This document shows positions 27,850 to 36,380 of a DNA stretch of 64,000 nucleotides, piece by piece (positions within the stretch are counted from its first letter, which is position 1; every line of letters starts with the position of its first letter). The position numbers and the translations under genes are program-made. A model generated the notes under the pieces. The model made no database searches, had not been told where the DNA came from, and saw only the letters and a program-made list of their open reading frames with translations. The DNA is from Hyphomicrobiales bacterium. GTDB lineage: Bacteria > Pseudomonadota > Alphaproteobacteria > Rhizobiales > Rhizobiaceae. Location: assembly GCA_900468535.1 (NCBI GenBank), contig UBTY01000010.1, positions 46,309-110,308 on the forward strand. The letters run 5' to 3'.

Positions 27850-29049
27850 ATGGCCGTGGCGAAGCGCATACTTGTTCATGACTATTCAGGACATCCGTTT
27901 CAGGTTCAGCTTTCCCGGTCTCTCGCAAAACGAGGGTACGATATCAGGCACGTTCATTCAGCCAGCTTCCAAACGCCGAAAGGCGATCTGAAGCCGGGCG
28001 AGGACCCTGCCGACAACATCGAGATCATCGGCCTTTCCCTCGATCGGCCTTTTCGAAAAGACAGCTTCTTCAAGCGGCGATCGCAGGAAATAGAGTTCGG
28101 TCGGCTGGTGGCCGAAGAGATCCGACGCTTCAGGCCCGATATCGTGGTGTCTTCGAATGCGCCGCTGGACACGCAGGCGGTGATCCACAAGGCGGCACGC
28201 AGCGCCGGCGCGCATTTCATCTTCTGGCTTCAGGATATCTATAGCGAGGCAATCACCCGGCTTCTACCGAAGAAGTTTCCATTGATCGGCGAGGCCGTCG
28301 CGAGGCGCTATCGGCGGCTGGAATACGGGCTGTTGCGAGGGAGCGATCATGTGATCGCCATTTCGGAAGATTTCGTGCCGATGCTCGCGGCGCGAGGCGT
28401 TTCGCCGCCGATATCGGTGATCGAAAATTGGGCGCCGCTGGCTGAAATGAATCTGCGTACGATCGGTAAAGAGCCAAAGCGTGCGGCAGGCGAAGTGCGG
28501 GCGGTTTACGCTGGCACGCTTGGCTACAAGCACAATCCCGGCCTGCTCCTTGCCGCTGCGAAGGCGCTGCCGATCACGCTCGATATCTTCTCTGAGGGAA
28601 CCGCAGCCTCGGCCTTGCAGCACGCTGCGGCTGACGGCGTCCCCCACCTGCGGGTCCATCCGTGGGTTCCGTTCGCGGAGCTTCCGGGCGTTCTCTCGAA
28701 TGCGGATATTCTGATCGCCATGATCGAGGAGGAGGCCGGTGTGTTCTCCGTGCCTTCCAAGGTGCTGACCTATTTCTGCAGTGCGCGCCCGGTGCTCGGA
28801 TCCATACCGAACGGCAATCTGGCGCGTCGTATTATCGAGCGTGAGAAGGCGGGCTTGGTCGTCGACCCAGGTAACGAGGCCGCGTTCATCAGCAACATGC
28901 AGAGGCTTGCCGAGGATGCGGGTCTGCGCGCGGCGCTCGGCGCCAACGGTCGGGCCTATGCGGAGAGGGCCTTCGCGATCGATCGGATCACGGATCGCTT
29001 CGAGGGCATTTTCGACAATCTCGCTTGGAAGGAACTAAGGGCTATCTAG
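27850..29049 (+). CDS. Glycosyltransferase family 4 protein (WcaI-like)
   Basis: 399 residues with a GT-B layout. The N-terminal acceptor domain has GHPFQVQLSRSLAKRGYDI and the C-terminal nucleotide-sugar domain has VYAGTLGYKHNPGLLLAAAKAL and EEEAGVFSVPSKVLTYFCSARPVLGSI, where the conserved Glu/Ser-Lys pattern of GT4 is visible. It resembles colanic-acid WcaI-type transferases. It is the only clear glycosyltransferase of the cluster, so other transferases must be supplied from elsewhere. A 214-base AT-rich gap from 27636 contains a TTGACA at 27706-27711, possibly an internal promoter. Confidence 0.88.
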   Translation: MAVAKRILVHDYSGHPFQVQLSRSLAKRGYDIRHVHSASFQTPKGDLKPGEDPADNIEIIGLSLDRPFRKDSFFKRRSQEIEFGRLVAEEIRRFRPDIVVSSNAPLDTQAVIHKAARSAGAHFIFWLQDIYSEAITRLLPKKFPLIGEAVARRYRRLEYGLLRGSDHVIAISEDFVPMLAARGVSPPISVIENWAPLAEMNLRTIGKEPKRAAGEVRAVYAGTLGYKHNPGLLLAAAKALPITLDIFSEGTAASALQHAAADGVPHLRVHPWVPFAELPGVLSNADILIAMIEEEAGVFSVPSKVLTYFCSARPVLGSIPNGNLARRIIEREKAGLVVDPGNEAAFISNMQRLAEDAGLRAALGANGRAYAERAFAIDRITDRFEGIFDNLAWKELRAI

Positions 29050-29068
29050 CGCTGGGGGGCGTTTTGCG

Positions 29069-30037
29069 ATGAAGACTGCGCTTGTTTGTGGTGCCGGAGG
29101 GTTCATCGGCAGCCATCTCGTTCGGCATCTGAAAGATCAAGGGTTCTGGGTTCGCGGCATCGATCTCAAATATCCCGTCTATGAGCAAACCCACGCCGAC
29201 GAATTTATCCTCGGCGATCTGAGGCAGCAGGCGATCTCAGAGCGTATGATCGATCGCGGGTTCGACGAGGTTTACCAGCTTGCCGCCGACATGGGTGGCG
29301 CCGGGTACATCTTCACCGGCAACCATGATGCCGACATCATGTACAATTCGGCGATCATCAATCTCAACATCGCGAGCGCATGTCTGCGCCACCGTGTCGG
29401 GCGTGTCTTCTACTCGTCATCCGCCTGCATCTATCCTGCCTACAACCAAGATGACCCTGACAATCCTGATTGTGCGGAGGCTTCGGCCTATCCGGCAGCG
29501 CCCGACAGCGAGTACGGCTGGGAGAAGCTGTTCTCCGAACGTCTGTTCCTGGCCTATGGCAGGAACTATGGAATGCGCAGCCGCATCGCGCGCTACCACA
29601 ACGTCTTCGGCCCGCTCGGCACCTGGGATGGCGGCAGGGAGAAGGCGCCAGCCGCCATCTGCAGAAAGGTTGCTGCAGCGCGCGATGGCGGCGAGATCGA
29701 GATATGGGGTGATGGCCTGCAGACGCGGTCGTTCCTCTACATCGACGAATGCATCGAAGGGTCGATCCGCTTCATGCGCTCGGATTTCGAGGGACCGCTG
29801 AACATCGGCTCGGACGAGATGGTCAGCATCAACCAACTTGTCGACATGGTTTGCGACATCGCCGGCAAGCGGCTGCACAAGCGCCATATTCCCGGGCCGA
29901 CCGGCGTGCGCGGACGCAATTCGGATAACAGGCTGATCGAGGAAAAGATCGGCTGGCGGCCCTCGGCGGGTCTAAGGGTAGGGCTTGAAAAGACCTATGA
30001 CTGGATCGAGCAGCAGTTGATGCGGGATGCCGCATGA
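29069..30037 (+). CDS. GDP-mannose 3,5-epimerase-like SDR
   Basis: 322 residues. CGAGGFIGSHLVRHL binds NAD. QLAADMGGAGYIFTGNHDADI and MYNSAIINLN are hallmark stretches of GDP-mannose 3,5-epimerases. C120 in SSACIYP and Y149/K153 in EYGWEK are the expected catalytic residues. The reaction gives GDP-L-galactose (and GDP-L-gulose), best known from plant ascorbate synthesis. Substrate could come from the ManB-ManC pair encoded 6 kb away. It lies 19 bases after the glycosyltransferase gene and overlaps the flippase start by 4 bases (ATGA). Confidence 0.88.
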   Translation: MKTALVCGAGGFIGSHLVRHLKDQGFWVRGIDLKYPVYEQTHADEFILGDLRQQAISERMIDRGFDEVYQLAADMGGAGYIFTGNHDADIMYNSAIINLNIASACLRHRVGRVFYSSSACIYPAYNQDDPDNPDCAEASAYPAAPDSEYGWEKLFSERLFLAYGRNYGMRSRIARYHNVFGPLGTWDGGREKAPAAICRKVAAARDGGEIEIWGDGLQTRSFLYIDECIEGSIRFMRSDFEGPLNIGSDEMVSINQLVDMVCDIAGKRLHKRHIPGPTGVRGRNSDNRLIEEKIGWRPSAGLRVGLEKTYDWIEQQLMRDAA

Positions 30038-31332
30038 TAGCCAGCTTTCAGCGCTCGGATGCAGCGCGGAGGAGTTACTCGTTCTCGACGTCCGTGAATG
30101 CGGGTCTGCTCATCGCAAGCTTCGTTCTCGGGCAGGGATCGATCTTTGCCGCACAGAGCTGGCTCGTCGCGCGAAACTCGCTCGACCTGCTGGCGCATTT
30201 CGGCGCGCATTTCTCATTTCTCATTCTGGCACTGATGGTTGTCGACTGGGGAACGGCCGTTGTTCTTGCCCGGCGCATTTCGCTGGCAGGGGAAGACGAG
30301 CTGCGGGATGAGGTTAGGCGCTCTTATTGGTCTGCCTGTGGTGTCAGGCTGTGCGCGGCGGTTGCCGTTGCGACCGTCTGCGCCGTCTATGCCTGGAGTT
30401 GGGGAGACGTCTTCTCGCGATGGTACCTACTGGGCGCAGCGCCCGCCCTTACGGTCTGGTCCTTCAATGCCACCGGCATACTGGATGGTATCAAGCTTAG
30501 CGGCATGAGCGGGCTGACCGCGATGCCTGCCTATCTTGCTTCGGCCGTCGGTCTCGTTCTTTTGGAAGCGTTCAGCCAAACGAATGGGTTGCTCCTTGGG
30601 CTCGCGGCATCGATTGGCTATGCCGTGAGCGTCGCTGCGCAGATGGTGGTGTTACATCGCGTCGGGCTTTTCCCCTCAGCTCCGCTTGGAGATAGGGAGC
30701 GCTCGAAGAGTATTGCGCGTCAGGGCGTTGCGGTTCTGCTTTCCATGCTGCCTGGGCAGGTTTCGTTCCGGTTTCAGATCGTCATCTGTGCCTTGGTGCT
30801 GGGGCCCGCGGTGACGGGCTTGTTCCTCTATGGTCGGCAGGTTGCCGTGGCGGTGTCACAGGTGCTTGAATTCTGCCGACGTGCCAGTTTCGCGCAGCTG
30901 GTTGGCGATGTCAGGCACAGCGAGACGCCTGTCGCAACGGCATTCAGGACGCAGCGCACGGCGACCATGCTGGCAGTTGGCCTAAGCTCCGGACTGCTGC
31001 TTGCAGGCGTATGCGGGATGATCCTGCTGGGCGGGCCACCCGCGCAGGCCTGCCATGTGCTGGCGCTCTTTTCTGTCGGGGTCTTGTCGGGGTCGCTGTC
31101 GCAAACGGTGGTGCAGGCCGCTCAGGCGCGAGGCGATTACCGGGCCGTTGCGATCGCGGCGAATGCGGCGATGGTCGTCGGCCTCGGCACGACGGCGTTG
31201 TTCGGCACCCTGTTTCATGTTCCTGGGCTCGCCGTGTCTGAGGTGCTTACCCATATCGTCGTGGTTCTTCTGCTTTTGTCGATGACGTTCAGGCGAAAGC
31301 TTCCGTCTTACCGGACGAGGGTGGCAGCATGA
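30034..31332 (+). CDS. Polysaccharide flippase (Wzx-like membrane protein)
   Basis: 432 residues with about 12 hydrophobic segments and few charged loops, the pattern of MOP-superfamily Wzx flippases that move lipid-linked repeat units across the inner membrane. Assignment rests on topology, size and position between a sugar-nucleotide enzyme and a Wzy-like protein, since Wzx proteins share little sequence. The start overlaps the epimerase stop (ATGA), and its own stop overlaps the next start in the same way. Confidence 0.8.
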   Translation: MIASFQRSDAARRSYSFSTSVNAGLLIASFVLGQGSIFAAQSWLVARNSLDLLAHFGAHFSFLILALMVVDWGTAVVLARRISLAGEDELRDEVRRSYWSACGVRLCAAVAVATVCAVYAWSWGDVFSRWYLLGAAPALTVWSFNATGILDGIKLSGMSGLTAMPAYLASAVGLVLLEAFSQTNGLLLGLAASIGYAVSVAAQMVVLHRVGLFPSAPLGDRERSKSIARQGVAVLLSMLPGQVSFRFQIVICALVLGPAVTGLFLYGRQVAVAVSQVLEFCRRASFAQLVGDVRHSETPVATAFRTQRTATMLAVGLSSGLLLAGVCGMILLGGPPAQACHVLALFSVGVLSGSLSQTVVQAAQARGDYRAVAIAANAAMVVGLGTTALFGTLFHVPGLAVSEVLTHIVVVLLLLSMTFRRKLPSYRTRVAA

Positions 31333-32654
31333 CACGGCTTTGCGCGGTGCTTCTGCTTTATCTCCTCAACCTGCCGTTCGCCGACAGTCTGTTCGTTGTG
31401 CTGCTCACCCTGCCGATGCTTCTGTTGGTGCTGACCGGCATGATCCGCATGCGCTCGCCGGTGTTTCAGATCGGCGACGTCTTCTGGTTTTGCCTGTTCG
31501 TATTCTTCGTTCTTTCGCCGCTGCAGCGGATGCATGGCGCGATGATTGGCGGCACGACCGCCATCACCTTTTACGCCTACGAACCCTACGAATACGTCGA
31601 GGCGATGTTGATCGTCCTTCTCTTCTGTGTGCCGTTCCTGGCTGTCAGGATGGAGCGAGACGCACGTCCGGTGGCAAAAGCGGGGCCGCCGTTTCTGGCA
31701 ACCCTCCTGCTTTTGAATGCGGCTGCCTTTGGCCTGTTCGTGTTTTCGGAAGGTGGGTTCGAGCGACTGCTGTCGTCGCGCCTGGAACAGGATCCTGCGC
31801 AGGCTTTCGTCGCAAGCATGCTGTTTCTCGGTGTGCAATCGACAACGGCCTGCCTGGTCTGCATTCACATGCGGGCCTTTCCGTCAAGGCTTGCGCCGCT
31901 CGGCGCATTCGCCCTCGTCATCTGCCTGCTTGCGATCTCCCGAAATCCGTTCAATTCACCGCGCTTCATGCTGCTTGCGGTATGGGGGCCGGTCCTGCTG
32001 GCGCTAGTCGGAGGCAGGATTTCCGCGTGGAGATTCTATGCAGCTGCCGTGATCGCGCTGACAGTGCTCTTCCCCGTTCTCAGCGTCACGACCCGATTGG
32101 GGCTTGAGGGGGCGGCGGGCATCTCCGAGATATCGTTTGCGGACAACTTTTTCGATGTTCCCGCGGTCGATGTCTTCGACACGGCCGTTCATGCCGTGCG
32201 GTTCATGCAGACACACGAGCACATGTGGGGTGCGAAGTCCGTTGCAGTCATCCTGTTCTTCGTGCCGCGCGTTCTCTGGCCCGGCAAGCCGATCGTCGGA
32301 GGGCTCGATATCGGCAATGAGCTGTTCGCCGCCGGAATGTACGGCACACCGAATCTTTCCTTCTTTCTCGGCTGTGATCTCTTCATGGACTTTGGCTTCG
32401 TGGGCGTCGTCTTCGGCGGGATCGTTGTCGCGGCTCTCCTGCAAAGGGGTGTGAAGACCAATGTCGGGCTGTTCGCGGGCCAACCGGTCACGCAATTCGT
32501 CATCGCGTCGTCGCTGCCGATATTGTTGAGAGGTCCCGTCGGAGCCGTCCTGCCGCTGTTCTGCTGTCAGATGTTTGCCGTCGTTGTCTTGTCGCTCCTG
32601 ACGCGAAGTCATCGGTCGTTTTCCACGGATGCGCGGGAGGCGCACGCGCTATGA
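31329..32654 (+). CDS. Polysaccharide polymerase (Wzy-like membrane protein)
   Basis: 441 residues with about 10-11 transmembrane segments and a larger periplasmic loop around residues 255-320 (GISEISFADNFFDVPAVDVF, then VPRVLWPGKP). RNPFNSPRFMLL and VPRVLWPGKPIVGG resemble O-antigen/EPS polymerases. It would join repeat units at the periplasmic face. It is coupled by ATGA overlaps to both the flippase and the acyltransferase genes. Confidence 0.8.
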   Translation: MTRLCAVLLLYLLNLPFADSLFVVLLTLPMLLLVLTGMIRMRSPVFQIGDVFWFCLFVFFVLSPLQRMHGAMIGGTTAITFYAYEPYEYVEAMLIVLLFCVPFLAVRMERDARPVAKAGPPFLATLLLLNAAAFGLFVFSEGGFERLLSSRLEQDPAQAFVASMLFLGVQSTTACLVCIHMRAFPSRLAPLGAFALVICLLAISRNPFNSPRFMLLAVWGPVLLALVGGRISAWRFYAAAVIALTVLFPVLSVTTRLGLEGAAGISEISFADNFFDVPAVDVFDTAVHAVRFMQTHEHMWGAKSVAVILFFVPRVLWPGKPIVGGLDIGNELFAAGMYGTPNLSFFLGCDLFMDFGFVGVVFGGIVVAALLQRGVKTNVGLFAGQPVTQFVIASSLPILLRGPVGAVLPLFCCQMFAVVVLSLLTRSHRSFSTDAREAHAL

Positions 32655-33244
32655 TCGAGATGGATCAGGCAAGTCTTGGAATCCTGAATGCGCAACACCA
32701 TCGCTCGCGGTTTGGCGGTCCGAGCTTCACGCTTCGTCATCGTCTCCTGAGGGCACTGTGGATTGCAGTCTGGGCGCTTTTCGGCCGCTACACGCCCGCG
32801 CCGATGCATCGATGGCGGGCCTGTCTGCTCCGGCTGTTCGGGGCGCAATTGGGCGTAAATGCCCGGGTGCATGGATCGGCGATGATCTGGTATCCGCCTA
32901 ACCTTTTCATGGGCGACAACGCGTTGATCGGGCAGCGGGTCATCTGCTACGCGATGGCGCCGATCCAGATCGGCCGCAACGCGATCGTCTCTCAAGGCGC
33001 GCATCTCTGCACGGGCACGCACGACATCGACGACCCGGCCTTTCAGCTCCAGGCTCGGCCGATCATGATCGGTGCCGATGCCTGGGTGGCGGCCGATGCC
33101 TTTGTCGGCCCGGGCGTCGTCATCGAGGACGGTGCCGTTCTCGGTGCGCGTGCGGTTGCCTTCAAGGACCTTCCGGCCTGGACTGTTCATGTCGGCAACC
33201 CTGCGCGGTTTGTTCGAGAGCGAGGACGCTTCACCAGCGCATAG
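32651..33244 (+). CDS. Left-handed beta-helix acetyltransferase (WcaF-like)
   Basis: 197 residues. A hexapeptide-repeat region runs from about residue 70 (LGVNARVHGSAMIWYPPNLFMGDNA) to 180, with the catalytic-type His in CTGTHDIDD and a final coil IGADAWVAADAFVGPGVVI. This matches WcaF/colanic-acid acetyltransferases that O-acetylate exopolysaccharide sugars from acetyl-CoA. It is the last gene of the cluster. Its last 14 bases overlap the 3' end of the convergent SGNH esterase gene. Confidence 0.9.
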   Translation: MIEMDQASLGILNAQHHRSRFGGPSFTLRHRLLRALWIAVWALFGRYTPAPMHRWRACLLRLFGAQLGVNARVHGSAMIWYPPNLFMGDNALIGQRVICYAMAPIQIGRNAIVSQGAHLCTGTHDIDDPAFQLQARPIMIGADAWVAADAFVGPGVVIEDGAVLGARAVAFKDLPAWTVHVGNPARFVRERGRFTSA

Positions 33245-35072
33245 CCAGGGTCGCATCGACCCACGCGGCGGCGACCACCGCGTAACCTGCGTCATTCAGG
33301 TGCAGGCCATCGGACCGGAGCGAGCGCGGAACCAACCCTGCCGCGATGTCCGCTTGGTCGCCGGTTGTGATATTTGCGGCCGCGACGAGCGCGGCATGCA
33401 GGTCGACGTAACGCGAGCCGTATCGAACGGCTAGATCAGCATTCAGATCGGCAATCGCCTGCCTGATGTCGGTCCCATCGGCCGCGGAAGGCAGCACCGA
33501 ACCGACGAGGAAGCGATTGCCCGCGACAGCAAAGGCCATCGCGGCAATATCAGAGAGAACAGTCTCCCGGTCGGTTGCGTTGTTGCGACCAGCCCATATC
33601 CATTGCACATCGTGGCGAAGCGCCATGGCGTCTTCAGGTTTGAAAGCTGTGCCGTAGGCCACGGAGATTGCCCCGCCTTCGCCGGTGCGGGTGAAATAGA
33701 GCTGGCCGTTGCTTACCTTGGTGATCACACCCGATGTTTCCAGGATCGTGCCCGCAATGCTGCTCGTGCCGTACAGCGCATCCATGGAGGCGTAGGCGAC
33801 CTCGACCTGAGGATCGTCGTCGCCCGAGGATACCAGAACATTGTCGAGCGACCAGCTGAGAAGGCTGCCGCTGGCGAGAAAGGCAATGGCGGCGCAGTTG
33901 ATGTTGCCGAAGGCTCCATTGCCGCTGGTAAAAATCAGCTCGTGATGACCGGCGGTGGAGATTGGCCAGGTCGGGTCGCCCTCTCGTGTCGTTGTCGCCC
34001 AACTGCCGCCGGCAGCCTGCAATCCGCCGATCTGGATCTGGCCGGCGCCGGAGACGAATTCGAGATCGAACGCCACGCGGATTGTCTTGCCCTGAGGGAC
34101 TGGCGCTATCTCGAGCTCGCATCCGCGCAATGCGCCGCCATCGTCATTGGCGGTGATAAGCTTGCCAGCCTGCAGAAAGAGAGGCCCCGTGTGGCCGCCC
34201 TGATTGCGGGAAGACCAGCCGGCCATGCCTTCGTCGAAACGACTGATGACCACGGCCTCGGGGCGATAGGCCGGAATTTCACCCGTGCCGGGTGTCAGCA
34301 CCAGTTCGGTTGCGGCAGAGCCGGCCTCGAACTGGCCGGGAAACACGCGGATGGTGATATCGACGGCGCTCCCGGGGATGACGTCGAGAAGATGTGTCGA
34401 CCGGATGTATGGATGCATTGCGACTCCGGTCGCGGATAGGGAATGGCGCGCGCCATCGAGTCCAAATGCGACCGTTGCGATCTCGTTGACGTAGCCGCCG
34501 AGATCGTCGGCCTGGATGAGTGTGAGACGAAGGCTTGATATCCCCGCCGTGGTACCCGCGATTTTCTGGATGTCGCCGGATACCGTCCAGGCGGAGCCGG
34601 AAGCGGCGGCGTGATTGGTCGCGATGGCGCCGTAAATCTGTCGACCGAAATCTGTGAAAGCGGCATCGGCAGTGCCGTGTATCCTGACGTCGCCGTAAGG
34701 CAGGCCCGTTTCGTCGCTTCCGGTATTGACGAGTTCATGTGTGAGCCCGTTGACGGTGCCGGTTTCAAAGGACTGCATCCAGTCGCGGGTGCGTGGGAAG
34801 AGGTTCTTCGGATTGCTTTCCTTGATTGCGATCAGCAACTCACGTCCGCCCTGTCGCGCGGCGATCTGCGTCGAGGTCTGGCCGCCGATGCCCCGATTGA
34901 TCAGCGTGCGGGGAGGGTCAAACAGGTTGGCCGCAAGCGCCGGAAAGCTGCGAGATGGTGTAGACGCGCCAGCGCCTTCCGTCAGGCTGTCGCCGAAAGC
35001 GGCGATTGAAGTGGGACGTTGGCTATGGGGGCAAAGAGCGCTGTCAGCAGCGAGACCAAAACCGATAAGCAT
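33231..35072 (-). CDS. SGNH/GDSL hydrolase with large central insertion
   Basis: 613 residues. Block I is IAAFGDSLTEGAGAS (nucleophile Ser near residue 29), NRGIGGQTSTQIA follows as block II-like, and the catalytic Asp/His of block V are in SDGLHLNDAGY near the C-terminus. Between them, about residues 100-470, is a long beta-rich stretch (RFDEGMAGWSSRNQGGHTG, LITANDDGGALRGCELEI, GHHELIFTSGNGAFGNINC) resembling a jelly-roll carbohydrate-binding module. A GGAG Shine-Dalgarno precedes the ATG. No clear signal peptide is seen. Convergence on the acetyltransferase gene suggests an esterase for the same polymer, which is inference. Confidence 0.75.
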   Translation of the reverse strand: MLIGFGLAADSALCPHSQRPTSIAAFGDSLTEGAGASTPSRSFPALAANLFDPPRTLINRGIGGQTSTQIAARQGGRELLIAIKESNPKNLFPRTRDWMQSFETGTVNGLTHELVNTGSDETGLPYGDVRIHGTADAAFTDFGRQIYGAIATNHAAASGSAWTVSGDIQKIAGTTAGISSLRLTLIQADDLGGYVNEIATVAFGLDGARHSLSATGVAMHPYIRSTHLLDVIPGSAVDITIRVFPGQFEAGSAATELVLTPGTGEIPAYRPEAVVISRFDEGMAGWSSRNQGGHTGPLFLQAGKLITANDDGGALRGCELEIAPVPQGKTIRVAFDLEFVSGAGQIQIGGLQAAGGSWATTTREGDPTWPISTAGHHELIFTSGNGAFGNINCAAIAFLASGSLLSWSLDNVLVSSGDDDPQVEVAYASMDALYGTSSIAGTILETSGVITKVSNGQLYFTRTGEGGAISVAYGTAFKPEDAMALRHDVQWIWAGRNNATDRETVLSDIAAMAFAVAGNRFLVGSVLPSAADGTDIRQAIADLNADLAVRYGSRYVDLHAALVAAANITTGDQADIAAGLVPRSLRSDGLHLNDAGYAVVAAAWVDATLAMRW

Positions 35073-35421
35073 GATTTATCTCCAGGGCGAAATGGGCCCT
35101 GATCCTAAATCAGCCGGAGCGAGTGGGGACGGCAACGGACACTGGAGGACAACTACCTCTCCGCGAGGACGCGAAGAGCAGAGTCGACAAGCTGTCGCAG
35201 GCTTCACTTTCTCTTAAGTAATTGCCTTGAGATTAGAGATTCGTTGTTCCATGATGCTTTCGGCGTGAAGAATTTCGTGTCGCGCTTCATGACGATCGAT
35301 GTAGATCGCGTCAGCCATGAACATGAATGTCGTTATCGGTTACGCTTTGCGGCCGCTGAACCCTTATATTGTCGTTGAATGCCGCCTGCGCGCGTGCAGT
35401 TGATCTGATTGGGACGTTTGC
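35073..35421. other. 349-base intergenic region between divergent SGNH and GNAT genes
   Basis: No open reading frame with a credible ribosome-binding site was found. The first 130 bases are GC-rich leader of the esterase gene; from 35216 the sequence becomes more AT-rich and probably holds promoters in both directions. No clear inverted repeat was seen. Confidence 0.5.
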
Positions 35422-36267
35422 ATGAATTCGGAGTTTGCCGTTCGCCCGATGCGACCCGGTGAGTTGGAGCTGGTGCTGGAGTGGGCACGCCAGGAGGGGT
35501 GGAATCCCGGGCTTGACGATTCACTTGCATTTCACGCGGCAGACCCCTCCGGCTTCTTTGTCGGCGCGCTGGGCGAAGTCCCGGTTGGTTCGATTTCGGT
35601 CGTCAAATATGGCGATGTCTTCGCTTTCGTCGGCCTCTATATGGTCCATCCCGATTTCCGCGGCAAAGGCTATGGAAAGGCGATATGGGATGCCGGCATC
35701 GCCTCTGCCGAGGGGCGCAGCATTGGGCTCGATGGTGTCGTCGCGCAGCAGGAAAACTACCGAAAGGCCGGTTTCGAGGAAGCCTACAAGACCGTTCGCT
35801 ACGGCGGCACGATTTCGTCCGTCCCCGCTTCGACGCTGACGGCCGGTATCGTGTCAGACAAGCTCGACGGCTTGCTACGCTACGATGCCGGAATCTTCAC
35901 CGTGCCGCGGCCGGACTTTATCTCTTCGTGGTGCACTAGCCGCAAGAGCCGGCGAACGGCTATTGTCCGCAAGAGCGGGAAGATCCGTGGCTACGGAACG
36001 ATCCGAAGATGTTATGAAGGCTACAAGATCGGGCCGCTCTTCGCGAGCGATGCCGATGCGGCCGCTTCCGTGCTGGCGGTGCTGGCGAAGGAAGCCGCCG
36101 GTGCCCGCGTTTTCATCGACATTCCTGCAGACAATAAGGATGCCGTCGCGCTTGCGCAGGGCATGGGTCTTGAGCCCGTCTTCGAAACCGCCAGAATGTA
36201 TCGCGGGAAAGCGCCTGAAGTGCCGCTGAAGAACGTGTTCGGCGTGACGACGCTGGAACTCGGCTAG
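35422..36267 (+). CDS. Two-domain GNAT acetyltransferase (YitH-like)
   Basis: 281 residues. The N-terminal GNAT domain (about 5-135) shows the acetyl-CoA loop VHPDFRGKGYGKAIW and ENYRKAGF. The C-terminal half (about 150-281; GIFTVPRPDFISSW, IGPLFASDADAAASVL, VFIDIPADNKDAVALAQGMGL) matches the second GNAT-like domain of YitH/HolE-type proteins. The substrate is unknown. The TAG stop is the first part of a hairpin repeat at 36265-36300 that may end the transcript. Confidence 0.9.
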   Translation: MNSEFAVRPMRPGELELVLEWARQEGWNPGLDDSLAFHAADPSGFFVGALGEVPVGSISVVKYGDVFAFVGLYMVHPDFRGKGYGKAIWDAGIASAEGRSIGLDGVVAQQENYRKAGFEEAYKTVRYGGTISSVPASTLTAGIVSDKLDGLLRYDAGIFTVPRPDFISSWCTSRKSRRTAIVRKSGKIRGYGTIRRCYEGYKIGPLFASDADAAASVLAVLAKEAAGARVFIDIPADNKDAVALAQGMGLEPVFETARMYRGKAPEVPLKNVFGVTTLELG

Positions 36268-36351
36268 AGCGTCCTTTGCGTCCTTACAGAGGACGCTCTA
36301 TCTTATTGAATCTACTCATCAGGCTTTCCGAAAATCGATTCCGATTTTCGG
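36265..36351. repeat. Rhizobial-type intergenic double-hairpin repeat
   Basis: Two stems: TAGAGCGTCCT (36265-36275) with AGGACGCTCTA (36290-36300), 11 bp around a 14-base loop; and CCGAAAATCG (36328-36337) with CGATTTTCGG (36342-36351), 10 bp around ATTC. The GAAAATCGATTCCGATTTTC core followed by GGGCCGATGC is a form I recall as common between rhizobial genes. The first stem includes the stop codon of the GNAT gene and may serve as terminator. Confidence 0.6.
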
Positions 36352-36380
36352 GCCGATGCCGTAGGCGGTTCTTTCCGATC

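Noticed and set aside
25770-27869. 699-codon minus-strand frame opposite the BY-kinase gene
   Set aside because: Spans promoter regions on both sides and is rich in Arg/His/Gln; the plus-strand gene has clear Walker motifs and explains the conservation.
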